A stretch of DNA of 37,704 nucleotides, taken from contig CATLOZ010000007.1 of assembly GCA_950054395.1 (NCBI GenBank), positions 1 to 37,704 of the forward strand, read 5' to 3'. The notes below the pieces were generated by a model. The model was given only the letters and a program-made list of their open reading frames with translations. It ran no database searches and had not been told where the DNA came from. The stretch comes from an uncultured Chloroflexota bacterium. Its GTDB lineage: Bacteria; Chloroflexota; Dehalococcoidia; Lucifugimonadales; GCA-002694895. This document shows positions 18,782-26,665 of this stretch, piece by piece. Position 1 is the stretch's first letter, and each line of letters begins with the position of its first letter. The position numbers were made by a program, and so were the translations under genes.

Positions 18782-20596
18782 ATGATAAAACTTGATATTA
18801 AAGAATTAATTAAAATACCTTATTCTTGTTCTCCGACATCATCAAAAGATAATAAAAGAATTGCTTATTTAAATAATAAATCAGGAACTCCCCAAGTTTG
18901 GCTTTGTGATGAAAATAATGTTCACAAACCACTCACTAATTATAAAGAAAGAGTTGCGCTGGTTTCATGGTCTCCAGATGATAAATGGATCCTTTTTAGT
19001 ATAGATAAAGGTGGAGATGAAAATTTTCAAATAAAGCTTATAGATACTTCAGATTATATTAATATAATTTCTTTATCAGATGATATGTCTGTACGAAATG
19101 ATTTTGGAGGATGGAGTACTGATGGAAGTACTATTGTATATTCATCTAACAAAAGAAATGCAGCTTATTTTGATTTATATACACAGGAAATTAATGGGGA
19201 ATCTAAATTGGTTTATCAAACATCAGAAGATGTTCATAGCGTTGCATTTAAAGCCTATTCTAATGATTTGAAAAAGATATTATTTACTGAAGAAAGAACG
19301 AATAGATATCAGTATTTGAAAATTCTGGATACAGAATCAGGTAATATATCTCAGCTTTCAGATAACAATTTGAACGGCGGCTTTAAGCAAGCAATTTTTT
19401 CTGATGAAGATGATGAAATTATTATAATCACTAATGAAGGCAAGGATTTTTCTGGTATTGTCAAATTAAATTTAAAATCTAATAATCTGAGGTATATTTA
19501 TTTAGAAGATCATGAAGTGGAATATTTTAAAATGGATTCTGAAAATAATCGATTAATATTTTATATTAATGATCGAGGATATTCAAAATTGGGAATATTA
19601 AATTTATTAAATGATGATTCTGAAATTTTAGATAATCCGTATGAAGTTACTTTTATGGAGCCAGGATGGGCTTGGGGATTATGTATATTGGATGAATCAA
19701 ATTTGTTATTTACTATTAATTCAACAAACCAAAATGCAGAAATTATCAAGTTTAATTTAGATACTCAAAAATACGAGTTTTTTAATAGATCCTATGAAGG
19801 GGGTATTGAATTAGGAAAATTACCAAAACCTACATTGTATTCTTATAAAACTTTTGACAACAGAGATATCCCATTCTTTTTTCTTAAGCCAGATAATTTT
19901 AAGCAGGGAGAAGGGAATCCTATTTTGATACTTATACATGGCGGGCCAGAGGGACAGGAAAGACCAACATTTAAACCCGAATTACAGTATTTGGTAAATC
20001 AGGGGATAGGTATTTTATTACCTAACGTTAGAGGAAGCGGAGGATATGGTGAATCATATGGCCACCTGGATGACACATACAAAAGAATGGATTCAGTTAA
20101 AGATATTGAATATTTATGGAAGTGGGTTGTAGAATCAGGATGGGCATCCAAGGATAAAATTGCAGTGATGGGAGGAAGTTATGGTGGATTCATGACTCTT
20201 TCATGTATAACTGTTTACCCTGATTTATGGGCTGCAGCAGTAGAATTATACGGAATGGTCAATATGGTGACATTTTTTGAACATACAGCGTCTTATAGAG
20301 CTCAACATCGAGCATATGAATATGGAGATCCAATTAAGGATCGTAAATTGTTAGAAGATATTTCGGCAATACATAAAATTGATCAAATTGTTACTCCGTT
20401 ATTAGTTTTACATGGGGATGAAGATCCTAGAGTTCCGATGTATGAAACCGAACAGCTTGTTAGTGAAATGAAAGAAGCAGGAAAACCGGTTGAATTTGTG
20501 AGATTTTTAGATGAAGGGCATGGTTTTGTAAAAGAGCCGAACAGAATAAAAGCTTACACTTCAATAGCAGAATTTTTAACTAAATATCTACTTTAA
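18782..20596 (+). CDS. S9 family (prolyl oligopeptidase-type) serine peptidase
   Basis: Serine peptidase that cleaves oligopeptides or removes blocked N-terminal residues. The N-terminal part (about 15-330) is a seven-bladed beta-propeller in the style of TolB/WD40-like repeats (WSPDDKWILFSID, GGWSTDGSTIVYSSN). The C-terminal alpha/beta hydrolase domain has ILIHGGPEGQ, NVRGSGGYGESY, nucleophile GGSYGGF with Ser466, Asp548 in HGDEDPRVP, and His580 in DEGHGF. At 604 residues and with this HGDEDPRVP pattern it is closest to the S9C acylaminoacyl-peptidase-like group. There is no signal peptide, so it is probably cytoplasmic, acting on imported peptides. AGGAG precedes the ATG. The GNAT gene starts 8 bases after its stop. 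Confidence 0.9.
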   Translation: MIKLDIKELIKIPYSCSPTSSKDNKRIAYLNNKSGTPQVWLCDENNVHKPLTNYKERVALVSWSPDDKWILFSIDKGGDENFQIKLIDTSDYINIISLSDDMSVRNDFGGWSTDGSTIVYSSNKRNAAYFDLYTQEINGESKLVYQTSEDVHSVAFKAYSNDLKKILFTEERTNRYQYLKILDTESGNISQLSDNNLNGGFKQAIFSDEDDEIIIITNEGKDFSGIVKLNLKSNNLRYIYLEDHEVEYFKMDSENNRLIFYINDRGYSKLGILNLLNDDSEILDNPYEVTFMEPGWAWGLCILDESNLLFTINSTNQNAEIIKFNLDTQKYEFFNRSYEGGIELGKLPKPTLYSYKTFDNRDIPFFFLKPDNFKQGEGNPILILIHGGPEGQERPTFKPELQYLVNQGIGILLPNVRGSGGYGESYGHLDDTYKRMDSVKDIEYLWKWVVESGWASKDKIAVMGGSYGGFMTLSCITVYPDLWAAAVELYGMVNMVTFFEHTASYRAQHRAYEYGDPIKDRKLLEDISAIHKIDQIVTPLLVLHGDEDPRVPMYETEQLVSEMKEAGKPVEFVRFLDEGHGFVKEPNRIKAYTSIAEFLTKYLL

Positions 20597-20604
20597 TAAA
20601 TATT

Positions 20605-20952
20605 TTGAAATCTTACAAGAATAATGATTATTTTATTTTCATAGGATTTTTAAATGATTCAAAAGTTGGATACATAGTTTGTCATACTATTCATGATGAA
20701 TTCAATATATATAATTTGGCTATACTAGAGAAATATAGAAATAAAGGATTTGCCAGCAAATTATTGCGATATGCTTTTGAACATTTGAGTAGGGATATAA
20801 AATCTATTTATGCAGAGGTAAGAGCAACAAATTTTCAAGTTTTGAGCTTATTTCGAAAATTTGGATTTAATGAATATAATATAAGAGAAAATTACTATTC
20901 ATTCCCTACTGAAAATGCTATTTTAATGCAATATAAATTTCAGAGTGATTAA
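20605..20952 (+). CDS. small GNAT-family N-acetyltransferase (RimI-like, short)
   Basis: A 115-residue acetyl-CoA-dependent acetyltransferase fold. Seen are the strand VGYIVCHTIHDEFNIYNLAI (beta 3-4), the acetyl-CoA-binding motif A EKYRNKGFASKLL near residues 50-62, a strand YAEVRATN, and the helix FRKFGF typical of RimI-like proteins. RimI and relatives are about 145-160 residues; this one lacks roughly the first 40, which normally form helices alpha 1-2, so it is either a minimal form or decaying. The start is TTG, 8 bases after the peptidase stop, with no Shine-Dalgarno, suggesting coupled translation. The substrate is unknown; a peptide or amino-acid amine would suit the neighbours but that is inference. 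Confidence 0.75.
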   Translation: MKSYKNNDYFIFIGFLNDSKVGYIVCHTIHDEFNIYNLAILEKYRNKGFASKLLRYAFEHLSRDIKSIYAEVRATNFQVLSLFRKFGFNEYNIRENYYSFPTENAILMQYKFQSD

Positions 20953-20958
20953 ATAATC

Positions 20959-22197
20959 TTGAAATTCATTTCAAATAGAATCAAAGAAAAATCCAATGTA
21001 TATTTTGGATGGTATGCTTTAGCTGGAGTAGGCTTAGTGCAACTGGTGTCTACTGCGGCAGGTAGTTTGAATTTATCTATGTTTGTAGTTCCGATGTCTG
21101 ATGAATTAGGATTTTCGAGAACTTTATTTTCCGGCGCAGTTGCTTTAGGTAGTATATTTGCAGCTATTTTTTCAATTCCTTTTGGATTGTTATTCGATTT
21201 AAAAAAGACAAGACAGGTATTGATATTGAGTGTTGTATCTATGGGGATTGCTACTTTTGCAATGTCTTATGTAAGTGAATGGATATTGTTATATGTTTTG
21301 GTAACTATTACTCGAATGTTTTTTTCTACACCTATGATGGTTGGAGGCTCGATTATCATTGCAAAATGGTTTATAACTAATCGTGGTAGGGCAAATGGTA
21401 TTTTATACGCTTTTCATTCAATTGGAATGGTGGTTTTCCCAGTATTAGCAGGTATATTTATTGTTCATTATGGTTGGAGGTCTGCTTGGGCATACTTAGG
21501 ATTTGTAGTTATTATAATTGCATTGATACCTTCATTGATATTTATATATGAAGAACCAGGATCTTTAGGTATTAAATTAAAAAATGATGAAAAAATAAAA
21601 AATAATTTAGTCAATTTTTCATTAGGGGAAGCTGCAAGAACTAAATCTCTTTGGATTATCGCTATTGGAACTGGTGTTTTGTACTTTTTCCATTCGGGTA
21701 TTAATACACATCAGGCAGCATTTTTACAAGATAGAGATATTAGTTTAGGGCTTTCATCTTTGGTAATATCCTTTAATGCAATTTCAACAGGATTGGGCAG
21801 TATTATATGGGGGCTGATTTGCGACAGAGTTAAAATTAAATACGCATTTTCCGGGGTATTTGCCTCTTCAATGTTAGCTTTATTAATTTTGATCTATACA
21901 TTTGATGTTTATATGGCTATTTTAGCTTCCATATTTTTTGGCTTTGCTATGGGTGGAATGCTTGCGGTACCTGCAGTTGCTTATGCTAATTACTATGGAA
22001 CAGATTCATTGGGGAAGATACGCGGTATTACTCATCCAGTTACTACAGCAGGAGCGGCTTCTGGTGTTATGGTTTCAGGTATTATATTTGATATTTACTC
22101 TAGTTATACATCAGCTTTCTGGATTTATTTTTTAATGTCAATTTTTATGGTGTTTTTTAGCTTGTTTTTAGATAAACCTAGAAATGAAATGAATTAG
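20959..22197 (+). CDS. MFS transporter (monocarboxylate/OFA-like)
   Basis: Twelve-helix major facilitator, 412 residues, in the cytoplasmic membrane. The first helix region YFGWYALAGVGLVQLVSTAAG, the segment FVVPMSDELGFSRTLFSGA and the loop GLLFDLKKTRQVL (the MFS motif A position) resemble monocarboxylate porter and oxalate:formate antiporter families. A second half begins near residue 220 after a charged loop, with the repeat GLICDRVKIKYAF. The start is TTG, 6 bases after the GNAT stop, with no clear Shine-Dalgarno. An organic anion or small carboxylate substrate is likely from the family but not shown here. It is the last gene of the peptidase-GNAT-MFS group. Confidence 0.85.
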   Translation: MKFISNRIKEKSNVYFGWYALAGVGLVQLVSTAAGSLNLSMFVVPMSDELGFSRTLFSGAVALGSIFAAIFSIPFGLLFDLKKTRQVLILSVVSMGIATFAMSYVSEWILLYVLVTITRMFFSTPMMVGGSIIIAKWFITNRGRANGILYAFHSIGMVVFPVLAGIFIVHYGWRSAWAYLGFVVIIIALIPSLIFIYEEPGSLGIKLKNDEKIKNNLVNFSLGEAARTKSLWIIAIGTGVLYFFHSGINTHQAAFLQDRDISLGLSSLVISFNAISTGLGSIIWGLICDRVKIKYAFSGVFASSMLALLILIYTFDVYMAILASIFFGFAMGGMLAVPAVAYANYYGTDSLGKIRGITHPVTTAGAASGVMVSGIIFDIYSSYTSAFWIYFLMSIFMVFFSLFLDKPRNEMN

Positions 22198-22283
22198 GAA
22201 TATAATTAATAATAATAATTACTAAAAATTGTTGTAAAAGAGTTTTTTTATTCCTATTTAAACATTTACCAAGAAAAATGAAG

Positions 22284-22312
22284 TTGATATATATATGTAT
22301 ATACATTAGTAT
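22284..22312 (+). promoter_or_regulatory. importer-1 promoter with palindromic operator in the spacer
   Basis: TTGATA (22284-22289), a 17-base spacer, TAGTAT (22307-22312). The last 12 spacer bases are the perfect palindrome ATGTATATACAT (22295-22306), directly touching the -10 box. This is where a dimeric repressor would block RNA polymerase. The predicted start near 22319 gives a leader of about 50 bases to the ATG, which has a strong AAAGGAGG. Confidence 0.5.
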
Positions 22313-22368
22313 TACGACCTAATTTGTTTTTAACATATTAAGGTTTATAAGCCTAAAGGAGGCATAAT

Positions 22369-24201
22369 ATGAAAAATTTGAGGCGTTTCGCCCCTATATT
22401 TCTTGTTTCTGCTGTTTTGTTGTTTGCGTTAGCTTGTTCTTCAGAAGAAGAAACCACGACAACTGCACCTGCAGCCGCACCAGCGGCAGCACCAGCGGCA
22501 GCACCAGCGGCAGCACCAGACACAATAAAAGGTCCTGGTGCTAGTAAGCAAGAAAAAGGAACAATTGTTTTTGCTCAATCCACTCTACAATGCCCACATG
22601 GAGTCAACACTGTTTATTGCGGTGCTTATGATTCTGTTGCTTGGGGAATTGGTGAAGACTTATTCACATGGAGATGGAAAGATGGCGGAGGAATTAATTA
22701 TGAGGCAATGCAATTAGCTGAAAGCTACACACTGTCTGATGATCTCTCTACTTTGAGCATAAAAATCAGAAGCGGAGTTCAATTCCATAAAGGTTATGGA
22801 ACAATGACTGCTGCTGATGTTGTTCACAGTTATAATAAGACAAACCCAATGATTACCCCGCACAGTATTGCTCCAAGTGCTGCAAACTTTGCATCACTTT
22901 TTGGTAAAAATCCAGCTGTAGCAGATGGTTCAAATGTAAATTTTGTATTTGAAAATTTTGATGTTGCATGGGTAAATAACCTGATGAATACAGGTGGTTT
23001 CGTTGGTGTTGTGATTCATTCTAAGAAAGCTTTTGATGAGCATGATGAAACTTGGGCAAAAGTAAATGTTATTGCCACAGGTCCATACGAAGTTGAAAGC
23101 TGGGTTAGAGATGACACAGCAGTATTTACTGCTTGGGATGGGCATTGGGAATTCCCTGCTCCTCAGGCAAGAAAAGTTATTGTAAAAGCTGTACCTCAGA
23201 ACGAGGTAAGAATTGCTGGAATGCAAACTGGTGAAATTGATGCTACAGAGTTAGCTCTTAAAAGTGTACCAGAAATGAAAGCAGCTGGTTTTGCAACCAC
23301 AACTGCTGGTAATGCAAACCAATTCAGTTTTTACTTTTCTGGAAATATGTGGGAATCTGTTCATGCAGGAACTGGTGCTAAGTTAGATATAGCTGGCAGT
23401 GGTGTTTATGCAAGAGAAATTCCTTGGATTGGGAACCCTTTCAGTCCTGATGATAGTAATAACCCTGATGGAATGGATGACATGGAACAAGCAAGATTGG
23501 TTAGATGGGCTGTTGCTACATCTATAGACCGAGATATGATTAACTCAGAGTTACTTGGCGGTCTTGGTACTCCAAACTATGTTGCATTTATTGATCCTGA
23601 AAATGAACATAATAAACCAGAATGGAATATAGCTTATGATCCACAGGGATCAGTGGCTAACATTGAAAAAGCTGGTTATACAAAGAAAGGTGACTATTTC
23701 TTTGAAATGCCTATTTTCGTACCTAGCGGAAGCAATGGTGGATTAGGTGAAGAAATAGCTGATGCTGTTGGTGGATATATGGAAGCAATTGGACTTAAAA
23801 CTGCCGTGCTAAAATATCCTTATGCAGTTCACAGACCTGGTTTGGTAGGAAGAACAAGTACTATCCCAATTCTATATTCAGATGATGACGGACAGTCAGT
23901 ATATCCTCATGATAAACCAAAAGGATTGGTTAACAGTAGTTTAACTAGAGGTGGTTATTGTGTATGTTTTGAAACACCTACAATAGCTGATCTTTACAAA
24001 AGAGCTGCTAAAGAACCAGATCTAGCTAAAAGATTAGATTTAGCTGATCAATTTATAGAACATGTACATTACTGGGCATTACAGCCTGGCGTTGTTGCTC
24101 TTCCTCAGTTAACAACTTATAACCCTAATGTTATAAGTGAATGGACAATGGAGCCTACTCCATTTGGAACTGCTACATTCGCAAACATAAAATTAAAATA
24201 A
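22369..24201 (+). CDS. ABC peptide-type substrate-binding lipoprotein (SBP family 5), importer 1
   Basis: Captures a peptide, nickel, sugar-derivative or similar ligand outside the membrane and delivers it to the permeases encoded just downstream. It has an N-terminal signal ending FALAC with lipid-modified Cys23, an acidic/Thr stretch, then an Ala/Pro linker (residues about 33-50) built from a 12-base DNA repeat. The mature part (about 65-610) is family 5 in layout: DDLSTLSIKIRSGVQFHKG, AADVVHSY, NVIATGPYEVESW. At 610 residues it is slightly long for the family. The ATG follows AAAGGAGG. A strong terminator follows before the permease genes. More C-ending codons than in its neighbours suggest high expression. 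The ligand cannot be named from sequence; family 5 is broad. Confidence 0.92.
   Translation: MKNLRRFAPIFLVSAVLLFALACSSEEETTTTAPAAAPAAAPAAAPAAAPDTIKGPGASKQEKGTIVFAQSTLQCPHGVNTVYCGAYDSVAWGIGEDLFTWRWKDGGGINYEAMQLAESYTLSDDLSTLSIKIRSGVQFHKGYGTMTAADVVHSYNKTNPMITPHSIAPSAANFASLFGKNPAVADGSNVNFVFENFDVAWVNNLMNTGGFVGVVIHSKKAFDEHDETWAKVNVIATGPYEVESWVRDDTAVFTAWDGHWEFPAPQARKVIVKAVPQNEVRIAGMQTGEIDATELALKSVPEMKAAGFATTTAGNANQFSFYFSGNMWESVHAGTGAKLDIAGSGVYAREIPWIGNPFSPDDSNNPDGMDDMEQARLVRWAVATSIDRDMINSELLGGLGTPNYVAFIDPENEHNKPEWNIAYDPQGSVANIEKAGYTKKGDYFFEMPIFVPSGSNGGLGEEIADAVGGYMEAIGLKTAVLKYPYAVHRPGLVGRTSTIPILYSDDDGQSVYPHDKPKGLVNSSLTRGGYCVCFETPTIADLYKRAAKEPDLAKRLDLADQFIEHVHYWALQPGVVALPQLTTYNPNVISEWTMEPTPFGTATFANIKLK
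22477..22518 (+). repeat. 12-base tandem repeat in lipoprotein linker
   Basis: GCACCAGCGGCA occurs three times exactly (22477-22512), followed by half a copy (GCACCA). It is in frame and encodes repeated Ala-Pro-Ala-Ala. Such a repeat can gain or lose units by slippage without a frameshift, changing only the length of the tether between lipid anchor and binding domain. Confidence 0.9.
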
Positions 24202-24230
24202 AACTATAAACCTTAGTAGTTAGAATAAAG

Positions 24231-24263
24231 AAAGGGAATCTAATAATCAGATTCCCTTTTTTT
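24231..24263 (+). terminator. intrinsic terminator after importer-1 binding protein
   Basis: AAAGGGAATCT (24231-24241) pairs perfectly with AGATTCCCTTT (24249-24259) around a 7-base loop, and the T-run extends to 24263. It lies 30 bases after the lipoprotein stop and about 80 before the permease GTG, so permease genes need readthrough or a second promoter. Confidence 0.85.
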
Positions 24264-24343
24264 ATTTGTAAAAATATCTTGACTCTTAAAATATTTTCTA
24301 TAAACTATCAATTTATATATTAATTCTTAAACAGTAATACCTA

Positions 24344-25294
24344 GTGGCAAATTTTTTATTTAGAAGACTGTATTTTGCAATATTTTCAATGTTTGCAGCA
24401 ACAATTATAGTTTTTTGTATGTCTAGATTAATTGGAGATCCTTTACTACTTTATGCTCAAGCTGGTGGTTATGGTATGCCTCCTGAACAAAAAGAATACC
24501 TAAGACAGTATTTAGGATTAGATAAACCACTTATTGTGCAATATTTTGTTTGGATGTGGAATGCTATGCAAGGAGATCTAGGGAAGAGCTTGCTGGACAG
24601 AACACCTGTAACTACAATGATATGGGAAAAACTGCCTGCGACTGCATATCTGGCTGGAACTGCATGGTTATTTGCAATTATTACAGGAATTCCTTTAGGA
24701 ATTATTTCATCTATTAAACGTGGCGGATTAGTTGATTATATTGCCAGAGGATTTGCTCTTTTTGGTCAAGCCTTACCTCAGTTTTGGATTGCTATAGTTG
24801 CAATATTAATTTTTGCTGTCCAACTTGGCTGGCTTCCGGCTTTTGGAATGGCTTCATCTGATGATCCTTTTTTAGATAAAGTCAAACATTTTATATTGCC
24901 TACTATAACACTTGGATGGGGAGGTTCGGCAATTTATACTAGATTGACTAGGTCTGCCATGTTAGAGATTATGGATTCTGAATTTATTAAACTGGCAAGA
25001 GCTAAAGGTGTTAGTACGACAAAAGTTATATGGAAACATGCTTTTAGAAATGCTTTAATTCCCCCAATTACTTATTCAAGTTTGTTTTTGGCAGGATTCA
25101 TTACTGGAGCCACAGTAGTGGAATTAGTATTTTCATGGCCAGGGATTGGTAGATTGGCAATACAGGCAGTCATCAATAACGACTTTGCATTATTAACAGG
25201 GACTGTATTATTTTTCGCAGCAGCTTATTTGTTTTTTGCATTTTTGGCTGATGTTATGTATGGATTTGCTGATCCAAGGATAAGGTATGATTAA
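24344..25294 (+). CDS. peptide-type ABC importer permease, DppB-like (importer 1)
   Basis: First of two membrane subunits of importer 1, 316 residues with six predicted helices. It has the DppB-type N-terminus (RRLYFAIFSMFAATIIVFCMSRLIGDPL), a periplasmic loop with LGLDKPLIVQYFVW, and the cytoplasmic EAA loop EFIKLARAKGVSTTKVIWKHAFRNAL, which docks onto the ATPase. The end FADPRIRYD is typical of the family. The start is GTG at 24344 without a clear Shine-Dalgarno. The stop TAA is followed directly by the ATG of the next permease. Sequence also fits other family members (oligopeptide, nickel, glutathione). Confidence 0.92.
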   Translation: MANFLFRRLYFAIFSMFAATIIVFCMSRLIGDPLLLYAQAGGYGMPPEQKEYLRQYLGLDKPLIVQYFVWMWNAMQGDLGKSLLDRTPVTTMIWEKLPATAYLAGTAWLFAIITGIPLGIISSIKRGGLVDYIARGFALFGQALPQFWIAIVAILIFAVQLGWLPAFGMASSDDPFLDKVKHFILPTITLGWGGSAIYTRLTRSAMLEIMDSEFIKLARAKGVSTTKVIWKHAFRNALIPPITYSSLFLAGFITGATVVELVFSWPGIGRLAIQAVINNDFALLTGTVLFFAAAYLFFAFLADVMYGFADPRIRYD

Positions 25295-26176
25295 ATGAAT
25301 AATGCAATATCAGTATTAAATAAATTTAACCCTAGCAAAGTATGGAACGCTTTTAGAAGATGGCCAATTATTCCAGTAGCAATATTAGCTATTTTACTTT
25401 TTACTGGAATCTTTGCTCCACTTCTTGCTCCTCAGTCACCTACTGCACAAACATTAAAGTTAAGAAATGCCCCGCCTTCATGGATGGAAAATGGAACCCC
25501 AGGTAAATTTTTGGGAGCTGATCATGTTGGGCGTGATGTTTTTAGTAGAATTATTCATGGAGCAAGGATTTCACTTTTTGTGGTTATTATTTCTTTGACT
25601 AGCGGATTATTGGTAGGTTCAACTTTAGGTTTAATTGCAGGTTATGCCGGTGGATTTATTGATGAAATGATTATGAGACTTGTTGATGTTTGGCTGGCAT
25701 TACCTTTTGTGTTATTGGCTTTAATTGCAGCAATTGTATTAGGGCCAAGTGTTAAAACTGTTATGATTTTGTTGGCATTATTTACATGGGCAACTTTTGT
25801 AAGATATGTAAGAGGAGAAGTATTATCACTTAAAACAAGAGATTATGTTGCACTGGCAAAAGTTGCGGGGGCATCAACAACAAGAATTATAATTAAACAT
25901 ATATTGCCAAACGTTCTTAACACAATTATTGTTGTGGCTACTTTAAGAGTTGGGCAATTAATATTAACTGAAGCAACTTTAAGTTTTGTGGGGGCTGGAA
26001 TTCCTGCACCTACTCCGGCTTGGGGATTAATGGTTTCAGAAGAAAAAGAATATTTAAATTCATCATGGTGGGGATCATTTTTCCCAGGACTTGCTATTTT
26101 CTTGGTTGTGATGTCACTGAACTTTTTGGGTGACTGGTTAAGAGATAAATTAGATCCAAGATTAAGACAGTTATAA
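25295..26176 (+). CDS. peptide-type ABC importer permease, DppC-like (importer 1)
   Basis: Second membrane subunit, 293 residues. It has an N-terminal helix (IPVAILAILLFTGIFAPLLAP), the family segment GKFLGADHVGRDVFSRIIHGARISL near 70-95, the EAA loop DYVALAKVAGASTTRIIIKHILPNVL, LTEATLSFVGAGIP, and the closing LNFLGDWLRDKLDPRLRQL. The ATG comes right after the previous stop codon, so translation is coupled. No ATPase gene (DppD/DppF type) follows. Instead its last six bases overlap the end of a convergent membrane-protein gene. The ATPases must come from elsewhere in the genome. Confidence 0.92.
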   Translation: MNNAISVLNKFNPSKVWNAFRRWPIIPVAILAILLFTGIFAPLLAPQSPTAQTLKLRNAPPSWMENGTPGKFLGADHVGRDVFSRIIHGARISLFVVIISLTSGLLVGSTLGLIAGYAGGFIDEMIMRLVDVWLALPFVLLALIAAIVLGPSVKTVMILLALFTWATFVRYVRGEVLSLKTRDYVALAKVAGASTTRIIIKHILPNVLNTIIVVATLRVGQLILTEATLSFVGAGIPAPTPAWGLMVSEEKEYLNSSWWGSFFPGLAIFLVVMSLNFLGDWLRDKLDPRLRQL

Positions 26177-26614
26177 TCTGACTGTTTTATTAAGTATTTT
26201 CATTACGGTCCAATAAAGAGCACTCCATAGACTTGTTGATAATGTGCACCAAATAAATGTATCTCTTAATTCAGGAACACCAAAAGGCAGAATAGATCTT
26301 TCTGCATTCATTCCTTTTACACTCCCAATATAAGCAGATAATATAGCTACGATTATTAATCCTGTTAACCATTTGTAATTTATAAGCTTGTAATCACTTT
26401 TCAACCATGAAAAGAAATTTCCAAAAAAAGCACAGGATCCTATTAATAATGGTGTTATATATTCAAAATTTATTGTATTTAAACCATAAATTCCTATTAA
26501 AGCTATAAAACTAATAGGAAAAATAATAAAACTAAGTATTCCAGATAATAACAATGATAATGTAGTTCTTGCTAGAATATTTGTTGTATCTACTATATTT
26601 AATAATTTAGCCAT
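26171..26614 (-). CDS. hypothetical four-helix membrane protein
   Basis: I do not recognise this 147-residue protein. Hydrophobic segments near residues 15-45, 52-68, 84-102 and 122-142 predict four membrane helices. A loop at about 103-120 holds GMNAERSILPFGVPELRD, the only strongly polar stretch. It has no clear Shine-Dalgarno at its ATG (26614), and it lies alone between two plus-strand genes. Its end overlaps the DppC-like gene by six bases, tail to tail. Codon use is like that of its neighbours, so I take it as real. No function is proposed. Confidence 0.65.
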   Translation of the reverse strand: MAKLLNIVDTTNILARTTLSLLLSGILSFIIFPISFIALIGIYGLNTINFEYITPLLIGSCAFFGNFFSWLKSDYKLINYKWLTGLIIVAILSAYIGSVKGMNAERSILPFGVPELRDTFIWCTLSTSLWSALYWTVMKILNKTVRL

Positions 26615-26665
26615 AAGTTTATTTTAAATATGATTTTCTAATAATGATTGTAACAAGAGATTTAA

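Noticed and set aside
22349-22360. AAGCCTAAAG upstream of both importer operons (also at 28021-28030)
   Set aside because: Ten bases, placed differently: near the Shine-Dalgarno in one and upstream of the promoter in the other; taken as chance.
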